The notes: generated by a model not told the origin, from the sequence alone. A stretch of 64,000 bases of DNA from Sciurus carolinensis (GCF_902686445.1 NC_062227.1:21651678-21715677), one strand, 5' to 3'. Positions 1-11,365 are shown, counted from the stretch's first letter. Program-made: numbers and translations.

Positions 1-486
1 AATAAATGGGTACTGTATGGAACCTTATAGAACCTATCTCTTTTATTTGTTTCCTTTTATATTGGAGAACTTGGTCCAAAACTACTTGCTGTAGACCCTA
101 CATGAGAGAAGCAGCACATTAGGAGAAGTTGACATTTCTCCTAATGGCCTGCACTACCTTCTCAACCTAAGGAAAAAACATTAACCCAGGTGGTTCACCC
201 AGAAACCCTTTCTGGAAATTTGACCTTTGGATTCAGAGAGGTAGCTCCTCAGAGGGTTGAATGCCACAGCACCCTTTCTGGGTGCAGATGACCATGCTCT
301 CTCTAAACCAGGATGCTCACGGTATTCCCTTGTGAGCAAAATTTTAGTGTCTCTAATGATATGTCCTACAGACATGATATGTCCTTTATGATGATAAAAT
401 TCCTGTAGACTAGTGACAAAGCCCTGGTAGCATCACAGCACCACACATTATCCAAATATATGTGTCATTAACAAACCTACAGTGCT
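1..486. other. AT-rich intergenic DNA, nothing recognised
   Basis: I see no gene, RNA or recognisable repeat here. Short open frames are random in composition and match no family I know. The stretch ends where similarity between the two LTR copies begins, near 487-512. Confidence 0.5.
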
Positions 487-1058
487 GACAGTTACAAAGT
501 AGAGCACATACTGAAGCCAGAATTAAGGACAGGTAGTTAGTGTAGAAATAGGAAATCGGTTAATTCGAGGAAATGAAGCCATGAAGCCATCTGCCTTTGG
601 AAGTTGGAGACTGCCCCTGTAAGAATGGAATGTCAAGGATCTCCGGAGCCCATTGATTACCAAATTTACCTGCCTTTATCAAGGACTGCAAGCAAGGAGC
701 TGCTAATTAATGCCCCCTGGGCCCTTGTCTGCCTGAATCACCTTGGCCCTCCCCCTGCCCATGGCTTCTTGCTTAATGCAAAACCAGGCCTAGTCATGTA
801 GGCAGGAAGGGAGAGATAAGGGGGGAGAAAACCGGAGAACAAAAGAGACTTTAACCTATAAAAGATGTAGGGTGCGCTCACTTCTGTGGACTTTAGAACA
901 TCAGCCATGGCCCCCTTCTTCCTGCCGGGAGAAGTCTGTATTATTACCTTTAAATAAAACCTGCTTAATATGCGTGCCTTGACGTGCTTCTCTAGTGTTC
1001 AATCTTCAACATTAGAAGGAGCAGAACTTGACACCGGTAAACAGCGGTATCAATACCA
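487..1058 (+). mobile_element. Solo LTR-like element, family A copy 1
   Basis: About 570 bp with the layout of a retroviral or retrotransposon LTR read on the plus strand. A TATA box (TATAAAAG) lies near 857 and an AATAAA polyadenylation signal near 953, followed by a short R/U5-like tail. The same sequence, roughly four-fifths identical by eye, occurs on the opposite strand at 51076-51655, which shows it is a dispersed repeat. Similarity clearly covers 512-1058, while 487-511 is doubtful. I see no coding interior, primer-binding site or partner LTR nearby, so it is best read as a solo LTR. No clear target-site duplication was found. The open frame at 604-801 is mirrored in the second copy and is not a host gene. 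The family name is not assigned. Confidence 0.72.
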
Positions 1059-3405
1059 GTATATATAGTACACAGTACTTGCTAATGTTAATAACTATGT
1101 TACTGGTTTATGTATTTGCTATACTATACTTTTAATCATTATTTTAGAACATGCTTCTTTTACTTATTAGTAAAGTTCACTGTAAAATACTATGCCATGT
1201 TAAGCCAGAAGCCACCTCATGTATCTCCTATGTCTGTTCTTGATTGCATCAAGAGACCAGGTTGAGTGATTGACCTGTATAACCTAGGTTTGTGTAAGTG
1301 GCTCCATGTTTTTTCCACAAACATGCAATTGCCTAAGGATGAATTTCTAAAAACGTATTCCCATGATTAAGTCATTAAGAATATAATCAAATTTCACATT
1401 AATTTCTGTTATTTATCTCAGTAAAACCTGAATCACTATCTGCCCTAAATAAATATGTCATCTTTCTTCTACAGTCATGCTTTTTTGGCCTCTGCCATAC
1501 TCCATTCAAATTTTGGGGGGACACTTTAATAAAGCTGACCTCCATTCTTTAGTTACATGGCTTCTGTGAGTACATCATCATATAAAAAATTTAAGCTGAA
1601 TTTTTGATGAATCTGACTTGTGGTCAATTTTTACTTTATTACATAGACTTCTAGCCAGTCATCTCTACTATCATTAACATATGCAGCAATTCCATTTAAT
1701 TAACTCTTACTGGCTTTGCAAAGCCAGTGATTAGAAATCTGGGATAGAGAAATAAATAAGCTACAGTCCTTTTCCCATGAAGCTTAAAGTCAAAATGAGA
1801 AAATGTATATAACCTGTATATGAATGAATAGACATAGTAAAAGAGAAATGTGAAAAATAAAAACAGTTTGAAAATATAGGAGAGGGAATGAAGGGCTAAG
1901 ATAACTAATTGGGAGAAGTTATAATTTTAAGTGGGACCATCAAATTTGCAACAGATTTTTAAAGACAGAGATGGAAGGACATTCCACAGAAAATTGCACA
2001 AGGAGGTTCATGGGCAGAGATTACAGAGGGAGTCTGTCAAAGGTTTTACAGATCTCTGACATGCTCTTTCATCAACTCTTTGGGTTAAAAGTCCTTCCTA
2101 TCTCTTTCTCCTTTACCAGGTAGGTGTTTTTCTTGTAAGCTGCTCTGTGGAGGGCTTCTGTTATGATCAGAATTCATGATTGTCAGCTGATAACAAACTG
2201 TGCCCCCACTTCTTTCTGTTCACATGAACTTATCCATTTACATCATCTATTTCCCCCCTTAGGCCTCAGGTTAGCACCCCAGCATACGTGTGGAACATTC
2301 TGTTGATTAAGCATCCTGTATCCCTCAATTCTGATTTGGGTTGTGATAAACTTAACACCAAGAAAATATTTTTCATGATTTATTTCAGAAGTTTTTTATT
2401 GCGGAACCATAATAAGCCTAGGGTTAGCTGGAGAGCATGTTAAGATTTCACTTGTCTCAAAGCCCACAGGAGAGTAACGTATGGAAAAAAGATTGCAGAT
2501 CACTCAAAGTGCAGTCATGGGTGTATTCTCAAGGACAGGGAAAGAAACTGGCACCTTGTTTGCTGAGGTTGTCCCTTGGCCCTTCATACTCTCATAAGGC
2601 CTAATCAAGCTCTGTGGCAGCAGTGGGACCCAGAGTTGGTGGCAACTGACACTACACAAATATAAGACCTTAATAGACCTGTGGGTTTGTAGCAGCATTG
2701 AAAAACCTCTACTTCCTGCAGCTTCCCCTGGGAAGGTACAGTTGGGAGCCCCTGAGCTGTGTTTGAGTCATACACTCTTTATTCATAAAAGTAGGGTTAG
2801 TAAGAATCCCCAACATGCACAAACTGGCAGGAAACCTGTTAGATCTAGTATCCTAGACTCGACATGCCCACTTTCTATGCAGATGATCATGCAACCCATG
2901 AGACCTCCCTCAAATGAGTTTCTGTATCCTCCTAACATCAAATTGGTCTTGTTCTGAGTTGAACTCTTATAATTTCACCTTATATTTAACTGCAACTTTT
3001 CTCCCCACAATTTGACTTCTTACTATAAACATAGGGGCCATATGAGCTTCCCAGTCATACTAAGCTAAGAAGGTTTTTTCAAATCTGTATCCAATACTTC
3101 CTTATTATCATTCTTTAAAATCATTGAACATTTCAAACCTGCTCCCTAATAGTGGAGTGTTCAGGTGTTAACATCTTTGTCTTTAAAAAAAAAAAAAAAA
3201 TAGAACATTGAAGATGTAGCTTAAAAATTGTTTCCCATCTCCTATGTTTCCATTTTTGTCATTTTTTATAATCTAAATCTTTATAACTACCTTTGAAGCT
3301 TTACTAGACACTGCAACTTTTTCATGTATCTTTCCGAATATTATTAACTAGGCTTCTAATAATAATCCTTATTTTCTATTTTGTTTTATTGCTTGAACAT
3401 CATTT
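1059..3405. other. Unrecognised AT-rich intergenic DNA
   Basis: No gene recognised. The stretch contains an A-run at 3185-3200 and otherwise non-repetitive AT-rich sequence. Several short open frames (for example 2742-2957) have no family signature. Old diverged repeats may be present but cannot be named by eye. Confidence 0.45.
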
Positions 3406-3518
3406 AAGAAATAGACTTGTGGCGAGTGGTGCTGAGGGAGGCTCTGGATGAGTGAACCACTGCAGCTCTGTGATGTGTGCAGACTCAGGCCACATGAGCT
3501 GCAGCCTGAGGTCAGGAA

Positions 3519-3653
3519 ATGGATTCAATGACCTTTGAGGATGTTGCTGTGACCTTCACTCTGGGAGAGTGGACTTTGCTGGATCTTTTCTAGAAGTAGC
3601 TCTACAGAAAGGTGATGTGGGATATTTTCAAGAACTTGGCCTCTATAAAAAAA
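3519..3653 (+). pseudogene. Broken KRAB A-box of the retropseudogene
   Basis: Translation from 3519 gives the typical KRAB opening TFEDVAVTF followed by GEW, then LLDLF, stop, K, stop, LYRKVMWDIFKNLAS. In functional proteins this module recruits the TRIM28 corepressor. Two stop codons inside the A-box abolish it here. The downstream frame that starts at 3612 (95 codons) is simply the remainder of the box plus linker. Confidence 0.85.
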
Positions 3654-3924
3654 GAAAGAGGTGATCAGACCATTGAAGATGTGTACCAGAATCCCAGAAG
3701 AGAATTAGGAAGTCAAGTGGTAGGGAGATGCTGTGAGCATAAAGAACGAAGTGGAGAAAACTGGAAACCAGATTGTTTTTTGAACAAGATAATTCCTCCT
3801 GGAGTAAAATCAAGTGGAAGCCCTGTATGTGGAGAAGTACTCATTGATCATTCATCTATAAATGTGTCCCTCAGAGCTCATGCTGAGCAGAAGCCATAAT
3901 ATTATCCAGAATATGGGGCGAATC

Positions 3925-4550
3925 CATGTAAATATAAGGAATGTGGAAAAGCTTTCAGTTCTCAATACTGTGAGGAGCATGAAGCAACTCACACTGAGGG
4001 CAGATGTCATGAATGTAAACAATGTAGAAGAGTCTTCCGTCTTCCCAGTTCCCTTCAAGTACATGAAAGAATTCACACTGGAGAGAAACCTTATGTATGC
4101 AAAGATTGTGGGAACACCTTGAGTGATTCAAGTTCCCTTATAATACATGAAAGAACTCACACTGGAGAGAAACCCTATGTATGAAAGGAATGTGGAAAAG
4201 CCTTCAGTTCTTCCAGTTACACTAGAATACATGAAAAAACTCACACTGGACAGAAATGGTATATTTGTAAAAACTGTGGAAATACCTTTGTTAATTACAG
4301 TTCGCTTAAAAAGCATGAAAGAATTCACACTGGAGCAAAATCCTGTATGTAAGGAGAGTGAGGTATCTTTTAGATATTTTGTTTGCTTTCACAAACAAAA
4401 ACACCCTGGTGAGAAACCCTATGTCTTTAAACAATGTGGGGAAAAATATAATCACTGCAGTCATGTTCTTAGACATCAAAGAACCCATAATGGAGATAAA
4501 CTTATGTATATAAAGAGTGTGGAAACACCATGAGCTCTTCCATTATCTTG
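3925..4550 (+). pseudogene. Degenerate C2H2 zinc-finger array
   Basis: Finger remnants spaced about 84 bp apart contain CxxCGKAFS-like and [16 protein letters not shown] motifs, for example near 4000-4090, 4090-4170, 4180-4260 and 4265-4345. Finger residues are partly lost (KPYV-stop-KECGKAF at about 4170-4200), and several reading-frame changes occur. Later fingers up to about 4850 are barely recognisable. This is non-functional in its present form. Confidence 0.82.
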
Positions 4551-6285
4551 AAATACATGAAATAATTCACACAGGAGACAAACACCATATATGTCACCAG
4601 AGAGGAAAGGGCTTTCATTCTTTTCATTATATTGAAATCCATGAATGAACTCCATGTTGGAGAGAAACCTTGTGTGTGGAAGCATTGTGGGAAAGCAGTT
4701 ATTCCATTTCCTTTTGCAGACATGGAAGAACTCATGCTGGAGAATAACCCCGAATAAAGAATGTGGGAAGACTTCATTATTACATAAACTTTCTAGCAGA
4801 CTTAAGAATGCACATTGCAGAGAATTTGTATTAATGTAAAGCATGTAGGAAAGCCACTAGTCATCTTGGTTTGATATACATATATACATAGATACAGTAT
4901 GGAAAGAAACCTGGAATAGGAGAATGCAAAAAGGTTAAGTTGGCCTACACGTACACAGGGTCAAAACTCTTTGAATGTGAAAAATACAAGTAGTTTTCAG
5001 TTTTAACAGTTTCAATGTCCTGTGAAAATTCCTCAGGTAGTGGAATCCTATAAATGTAATTAATATGAAGAGCTTGATGTAAAATAATTTGTCTAGTGTT
5101 CTCTAGAGAATTCACTGCAAGAAACACTGAAACTTATACATACATTGTGTTCAGAAGTGGCTCATTCTGAAAGTAGATCTCTGAAGTATATATTTCTAAT
5201 TTATATTCTTGAAAATGAAGGTTGAGAAAACATACCTCTGCAAGTTTCATTTAGGTAATAGCATAAGAGTGTATAAATGTAGTTGTCTTTCAATCAAATA
5301 ATGAGTTTTTGTCCTTTGAACTTGAACCACGTTGGATCCATAAGTGAACTGAACTGTATTTCAAATGTGCCATAGGCCTAATTTTATGCAGTTTATAAAT
5401 AATTGTGGTCAAAGGGCTACTGAAAAATGAGTTGGTTTTAGAGTTTTGTTTTTGTTTTTGTTTTTTTGGTACTGGGTCGTACATTGTTTTTAGAAAGAAT
5501 TTCTTGTAGATTAACATTTTCTTTTGATTTTGTATTTTCACAAAAGTTTATTGGCAATATTCAAAATGTAGTGATAATAAAAAATATTTTGGGAGATAGT
5601 TCTAATAAGAATAATAAAATTCTTTAAAGGGGGAATAACAATTCAGTTAACTGGGAGTTATTTGACTCCAAAGGTTTAAGGACTCAGTCCCCAAGATGGA
5701 CTTCACATGAGATGCCAGTTGAAAAATTGGATGTCCATATTTCTACCCAATTGGCTACAATGTCACGTTCCCACAAGCTCCCCTTCCTCCATGTTAGACG
5801 ATTTGCTAGAATGACTCTGTGGACTCAAGGAAACACTTTACTTACTGTAACCACTTTAGGATTAAAGGTACAACCCAGGAACAACCAAATACAAGAGGTG
5901 CATAAGGCAAGGTCTGAGGGAACATGACGTGGAGCTTCTGTCTGTCTACTCATCCCAACACCTCTGTGTTCAACAGTCAAGATATTCTCCATAACTCGTC
6001 ACTTCCCTGTTTTCATGTAGGCTTCTAGTACATTCACATGGCTGATTTATTTAACTGAATTCTAACCCTCCTCCCTTGCCTAGGACTCCAGTAGGTGGAA
6101 CTCCACATTCCAACCCTCTTGTCAATTACAAATTAAAGCAATTATTTTTAAAACAAAAACAAACAAAAAGAAATAAGCTTGTAAATGATTGACAGATACT
6201 ATTCTATTCTAGGAACCTACTTGTTTGTATTTCTTTAAGTCTTAAAAAAAAAAAAAGAAAAAAAATGAAGAAATAAAGAAAAATA

Positions 6286-6475
6286 TGGAGTGATAGAGCA
6301 TGCGTATAATTCCAGTGACTCAGGAGGCTCGAGCAGGAGAATCACAAGTTAAAGGTCAGTTTCAGTAACTCAGTGAGGATCTAAACAATTTAGCAAGACC
6401 CTTCCCCAAACTAAAAATTGAGAAAGACTGAGGATATAGCTCTCCCTTAGGTTCAATCCTGAGTATCAGAACAAA
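6286..6475 (+). mobile_element. Composite B1-ID SINE
   Basis: The left half resembles a 7SL-derived B1 monomer, with the words ATTCCAGTGACTCAGGAGGC and AGCAAGACCC. It is joined by A-rich sequence to a degenerate ID-like tail (GAGGATATAGCTC then GGTTCAATCC). An A-rich tract follows. It is noncoding and would have been mobilised by L1. This composite form supports the squirrel assignment. Confidence 0.75.
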
Positions 6476-6529
6476 AAATAAATAAAAGAAAATAGAAAAG
6501 AAAAAAATCTTAAATGAAACACTGCTTTT

Positions 6530-7709
6530 AAAAAATTTTGATTCATTTTACACAAATGGGGTACAACTTTAGTTTCTCTGGTTGTACACGAAGTAGTCAT
6601 ACCATTTGTGTAATCATATGTGTACATAGGGCAATGATGTTTGTCTCATTCTACTATTTTTCTTTCCTCCCACCCACTCCCCACTCCTCATTTTCCACTA
6701 TACAATCCATCCTTCCCACATTCTTTCCTCTCCCCCATTATGTATCATCATCCACTTATCAGAGAAATCATTTAGCCTTTGGTTCTTTGGGAATTGGCTT
6801 ATTTTACTTAGCAGGATATTCTTCAACTCCACCCATTTAACTGCAAATGACATAATTTCATTCTTCTTCATGGCTGAATAATATTCCATTGTGTATATAT
6901 ACCACATTTTCCTTATCCATTCATCTGTTGAAGGGTATCTAGGTTGATTCCACAATCTAGCTATTGTGAATTGAGCTGCTATGAACATTTAGGTAGCTGT
7001 GTCACTGTAGTATGCTGATTTTAAGTCTTTTGGGGTGTAGGCCAAGGAGTGGGATAGCTGGATCAAATGGTGGTTCCATTCCAAGTTTTCTAAGGAATCT
7101 CCATACTGCTTTCCAGAGTGGCTGCACCAATTTGCAACATAGGAGTGTACCTTTTTCCCCACATCCTTGCCAACACCTATTGTTGCTTATATTCTTGATA
7201 ATAGACATTCTAATGGGGTTGAGATGAAATCTTATGGTAGTTTTGATTTGCATTTCTCTTATTACTAGAGATGTTGAACATTTTTTCATTTATCTGTTGA
7301 TTTCTTGTAGATCTTCTGTGAAGTGTCTGCTCAGTTCCTTAGATCATTTACTGAATGGCTTATTCGTAATCTTGGTATAGAGTTTTTTGAGTTCTTTATA
7401 AGTTGTGGAGATCAGTGCTCTATGTGAAGTGAGTGTGGCAAAGATTTTTTCCCATTCTGTAGGCTCTCTCTTCACATTGTTGATTGTTTCCTTTGCTGAG
7501 AAAAAGCCTTATACTTTGAATCTATCCCATTTATTGATTCCTGCTTTTATTTCTTTTGCTTTGGGAGTCATGTTAAGGAAATCTGATCCTAAGACAATAT
7601 GATGAAGATTTGGAACTACTTTTTCTTCTATTAGGTGCAGAGTCTCTGGTCAAACTCCTAGGTCCTTGATCCATTTTCAGTTGAGTTTTGTGCAGGGTGA
7701 GGGACAGGA
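6530..7709 (-). mobile_element. 5'-truncated L1 with perfect 14-bp TSD
   Basis: A reverse-strand L1 3' end holding the 3' UTR (about 6530-6690) and the C-terminal part of ORF2. Reverse-strand open frames near 6698-6988 and 7002-7289 read typical ORF2 C-terminal text such as [18 protein letters not shown] and [15 protein letters not shown]. It is flanked by GAAACACTGCTTTT at 6516-6529 and 7710-7723, which fixes both ends. The ORF2 part is broken by frameshifts and is dead. Confidence 0.92.
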
Positions 7710-7723
7710 GAAACACTGCTTTT

Positions 7724-9944
7724 TATGTTATAACTTTAAAACAACTTATCTTCCTCAAATATATATTTCCATCTTGTTCTTAGAAAAAGAAACTTTTTAA
7801 AATATAGAAACTACATAATTAGAAAATCCACTTAAATTTTAAGCTATCCATGTATTTATCATAATATCCTATCTTGAATTCATAAGAGTTTAATGACTTC
7901 TTAAAATTAAAGTTCTGGTGAGTTTTTAATGTAAATGAAAAAGATCTAATTATTACAGAAAGCATAGGTTAAGGATTAAATGATGATTCTCTAAACTCTT
8001 GACTATGTAGCTGCTATATTTTTTCATTGCTGCCGTGTTTTTTCCCCAGGCCCTCACACATACCAGGCCACTCCAAGATACATTCAAGTGTCATGCTATG
8101 TATTGATCATGTGTTCTTTCCAAGAGAACATGGATCTCTGGTGGCTACAGGAATGTTCGTACAGTCAGTCAAAGGGAGAAGTATCTCTGGACTGACAGAA
8201 GAACAGAAGTACTATAATTGGACAATGAGTACCAAAAATATAGTGAAATAGGAGGAATAAGTTCACATGTTTGATAGTGGAGTACAGACTATCCTATGGC
8301 ATAGTCTAGTACAAACCATAGTCATTATAATCTACAACATTATATTACATATTTAACAAAAAAATAGAAGAAGGGAGTTTGAAGACAAAATAAATGATTA
8401 ATGTTTTAGATTTCAGCTAGCCTATTCTTAGCAGCTGCAGACTTCCTAGCAAAAACATACATAGTCTCTGTTCACAGTTCCAAAGCTCTGCAGGAGGAAC
8501 TCAGACTCCAGATTGCAGCAGTCCCTTCTAAATACACAATAATGAGCTTAACTTTAAGTCTGCTGGTTGACCAGGAAAACCACAAGAAATTTTAGTAAAT
8601 CAGAGTCATATATTTTAAGATTCTGTGCTTAATTCTCATAGAAATAAGTGGACAATGGACATCAGAGAAGATTACTTCTTTAAAAGGCAGACAGCTACTT
8701 TGGTCAATAAAATGTCACCAAATCATCCCTTAGCATGACTCCAGGATGTTTGTCTAGAATTTGAGCATGGATTTCTGAGTAATCATTTTTACTCTACAGT
8801 GTCTGATCTCATTAGACAAAAAGTTCCTTAGAAAAATAAAACAAACAAAAATTAGAACACAAAAATGTGTACAAAAATTGCACACATTTCCTTTTCCTCT
8901 TGGCAAAGCCTGATCTTGTTCAATGATACATCTGCATGAATGTATGTGCCCGGAGGTAATGTTGTTACCTGAAATAATAGGTAGTGATGCTTCTTGAGTG
9001 ACTTAGTCATGCATTGTTGTTTAATAAGAGTCTCCTTTGAATACAGCATTCGTAACTGGAGATTTCATACATGGTTGCATTAACTGCCATTAAATCAGTC
9101 AATTCATGGCATATATTAATAAGGAATACAGGATGAAAAGTAATTCATTTGATCAACTGACTTTCAACAATTGGTTAGGTACATAATCCCTGATCCACAG
9201 TCCCCGGTGCCAAATGTGTTATAGAATTTAGGATTTTTTAGATTATAGGAAGGTCACATTGTGTATATTTTATATATTGATTGTCAGGTGGATAATAATA
9301 TTCATTGTAATTTCTGCAAAGAGCGTATAAGTATTCACATCAAATAGGATAAAGACTATGAGTATCATCAATCAGGTCATCATTTAACTGCTCATGGAGA
9401 TCAGTCTAGACAGATTTTGATGTAATGACAGTCCTTATCTTTCAAAATTTTTCTATAATTTTGTATTTCAGGTAAGGGGAAGAGGACCTTTAATAGTAGA
9501 AAATATAGACATGAATCATGGACACGGAAGTCATTTACAAAAACAGAATAAAGATAGCATTAAGGGAACATGTAAGGCTAGAGAATGAGTTATTAACTAT
9601 TTTCTTAGTTTTAGTACATTCTTATTTTTAACATCTTCTTATTTTTAATATGCTGCTTATTTTTAAATGAGCCTCCTATCAGAGAGTTCTCTTCTCCTTG
9701 TAAGGAGGTTAATGCAATGGAGCTGAAAGCAAGTTGCTCAGCAACAACTGTGATCTGTCCTGGGAAGGAAGGTGGTAATGGAAGAAGGTGGTCTCATTGT
9801 GTTCACTGTAGTAAAAAAGAAACACTGATTGCAGGACAGATGGACACTTACAGCAGCTGGAGCAACCTAAGTGCCATTTAAACAACATATTTAGTCCTAG
9901 CAACCTGTATTTACAAAGTAAAAGAAAACTGAAGATGCATAAAT
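7724..9944. other. Unrecognised AT-rich intergenic DNA
   Basis: No gene or clear repeat. Open frames at 8027-8251 and 8852-9049 have no recognisable domains and no coding context. The sequence is AT-rich without tandem structure. Confidence 0.45.
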
Positions 9945-10225
9945 ATGATGTCACAGGAGGAATTGTGTCCCTGCAAAATGTATGTTCAAGTCCTAACCTC
10001 AAGAATCTCAGAATGTGACCTTATTCTAAAATGGGGTCATTGTAGATGTGATTTATTAAGATGAGAATGGAGTGCACCCTTAATCCAGTATGACTGATGT
10101 CTTCATAAAATAAAGACAAGGGACACAGACTAAGACACACAGAGAAGAGCAGGAGAAGATAGAGGCAGAGATCGAGGGATACATCTATAAAATAAGGAAT
10201 GCCTAGGACTGAGGGAGTGCCAGCA
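9945..10225 (+). mobile_element. MaLR (MLT1-like) LTR, 5' part
   Basis: Reads like an ancient mammalian-apparent LTR. It has the opening words GGAATTGTGTCCCTGC, then GAATGTGACCTTATT, GGGTCATTGTAGATGT, a GTCTTCATAAAATAAAGAC block and GGCAGAGATCGAGGGAT. This order matches what I know of MLT1-type LTRs on the plus strand. The matching 3' end resumes at about 10850 after unrelated sequence and an ID element. Ancient and noncoding. Confidence 0.65.
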
Positions 10226-10391
10226 CCCCAACAAAGCAGGTTCCTACAGAAGTTGTAAACTACCTGAGAAATTGAAAAGTCTGAAATAATCAGTAAAAGA
10301 TTAGAGATAAAGTCAAAAGTTAGATTTAAAAATTGGAGTGCCTCATGGGTCTTCCAGTCCTGATAGGCACTGGAACTGAACAACTTAAAAA
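10226..10391. other. Sequence interrupting the MaLR LTR (unassigned)
   Basis: This and 10516-10849 separate the two halves of the MLT1-like LTR. I do not recognise the origin. It may be a diverged older insertion or lineage-specific growth of the LTR middle. Confidence 0.35.
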
Positions 10392-10404
10392 GGCACTAAT
10401 TCTT

Positions 10405-10502
10405 GGGCTGGGGAGATAGCTCAGTTGGTAGAGTGTTCACTCTTGCAAGCACAAGGCCCTGGGTTCGATCCCCAGCACCACAAAAAAAAAAAAAAAAAAA
10501 AG
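10405..10502 (+). mobile_element. Young ID element (SINE)
   Basis: Near-consensus ID body starting GGGCTGGGGAGATAGCTCAG, with the internal promoter B-box word GGTTCGATCCC, then an A tail of about 20 bases. Flanking copies of GGCACTAATTCTT at 10392-10404 and 10503-10515 are identical, so the insertion is recent. ID elements are tRNA-related, transcribed by RNA polymerase III and mobilised by L1. It is not a tRNA gene. Confidence 0.95.
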
Positions 10503-10849
10503 GGCACTAATTCTTTATTTAAGGGTGAATGCATCAAAGGCAGGGATAAGGTTTCAGTGGGAAGAGTTTTGTTTCAGTGCTTGTTTCCCTGTATGGCAGA
10601 GGTCTTGCAGTAAACAGTTGAATGGTGTTTGGTATCTCTGGGAAGCTGTGCTTAAACTTGAGTGGTGAGCAGGTTAGGGTGCCAACATGAAGTGGGCAAT
10701 CTCAAACCAGTGGATTTCTGCCTGGGAGTTCCAAAAATGGACTTCCCTGCCTATGGCTCAAATATGGCTCAATTCACACTCATGGATTATAGATGGCTTT
10801 TAGTACAGCATTGCTTGAATAAGTTATCCCCTAGAACCTTCACTGATAG

Positions 10850-10975
10850 CATAACTCTAAGGACACCTTGATTTTAAACTTCCAAGACTGTCAAGAATAA
10901 ATTTCTGTTATTTTAATCAATTGAAGTATTTGGGAACTTGACAATAGCATTAGAAACTGAATAAATGTGACAATT
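10850..10975 (+). mobile_element. MaLR (MLT1-like) LTR, 3' part
   Basis: The words ACACCTTGATTTTAAACTTC, AATAAATTTCTGTTATTTTA and a GTATTTGGGAACTTGACAAT-like end follow the usual order of the 3' third of an MLT1 LTR, including its AATAAA signal. It pairs with the 5' part at 9945-10225. Confidence 0.62.
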
Positions 10976-11069
10976 AGGCTTATAAAGGTATTTTTTTAAG
11001 GAGTGCTAATAATTTCGGTATTAAAAAGAAACATCATAATGCATGTTAACTTCACCCATGTTTTGTCTC

Positions 11070-11230
11070 TATTTTATTAATGTGTTATAGTCACACAAAA
11101 TTGGGGGTTTCATTTTGACATATTCGTATATGGGCATAACATGATATGTTCCATTTCAAACCCCAGGACTGTTCCCTTCCCTTTTTTTCTCCCTCCCCCA
11201 ATCCTCTCTTTCCTCTCTTGGTCTTCTATT
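11070..11230 (-). mobile_element. Short L1 3' UTR fragment
   Basis: About 160 bp resembling an L1 3' end on the reverse strand (TTATAGTCACACA, then a pyrimidine-rich tract CCCTTTTTTTCTCCCTCCCC). It lies immediately beside the 3' end of the larger L1 that begins near 11231, which opens with a similar word (TTATAGTTACACA). It may be a separate truncated insertion or a local duplication of the 3' UTR. Confidence 0.55.
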
Positions 11231-11279
11231 AATTAATTTTTAATTGATGCATTATAGTTACACATAAAAGTAGAATTGA

Positions 11280-11365
11280 GTTCTGGGGAGATAGCTTAGT
11301 TGGTAGGGTGCTTGCCTTGCAAGCACAAGGCCCTGGGTTCGATCCCCAGCACCACAAAAAAAAAA
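11280..11365 (+). mobile_element. ID element nested in old L1
   Basis: ID body (CTGGGGAGATAGCTTAGTTG through GGTTCGATCCCCAGCACC) with an A tail. Identical 14-bp flanks AAAAGTAGAATTGA at 11266-11279 and 11366-11379 mark the insertion. The host L1 3' UTR resumes directly after it, so this ID is younger than that L1. Confidence 0.95.

Larger units (their letters stand above)
3421..6167 (+). pseudogene. Processed KRAB zinc-finger (C2H2) pseudogene
   Basis: A reverse-transcribed copy of a KRAB-ZNF mRNA. After a 5' UTR-like leader, a KRAB A-box begins at ATG 3519 (reads MDSMTFEDVAVTFTLGEW) and runs through two in-frame stops to LYRKVMWDIFKNLASI near 3650. A linker follows with no introns. From about 3930 come degenerate C2H2 fingers joined by HTGEKP-type linkers (near 4075, 4160 and 4240), broken by stops and frameshifts (TGA near 4183, further stops after 4350). 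KRAB and fingers are on separate exons in normal genes, so their contiguity indicates retroposition. The 3' UTR would extend to an ATTAAA signal at 6132-6137 and an A-rich tail at about 6149-6167. Flanks 3406-3420 and 6168-6182 match at 13 of 15 bases. The protein, a DNA-binding repressor in the family, cannot be made from this copy. The parent gene is not identified. Confidence 0.85.

Noticed and set aside
604..801. 65-codon open frame in the first LTR
   Set aside because: A similar frame recurs in the second LTR copy (51326-51577, opposite strand). It lies across a promoter-like noncoding element and has no protein family signature.
3612..4533. Possible functional zinc-finger gene
   Set aside because: Two stops in the KRAB A-box, several stops and frameshifts in the fingers, no introns and retroposition hallmarks make it a pseudogene.
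10405..10483. tRNA-like sequence with A-box and B-box words
   Set aside because: It is an ID SINE: A tail, flanking duplication and many related copies in the window. No cloverleaf was established. The same applies to the copies at 11280, 13141 and 23034.
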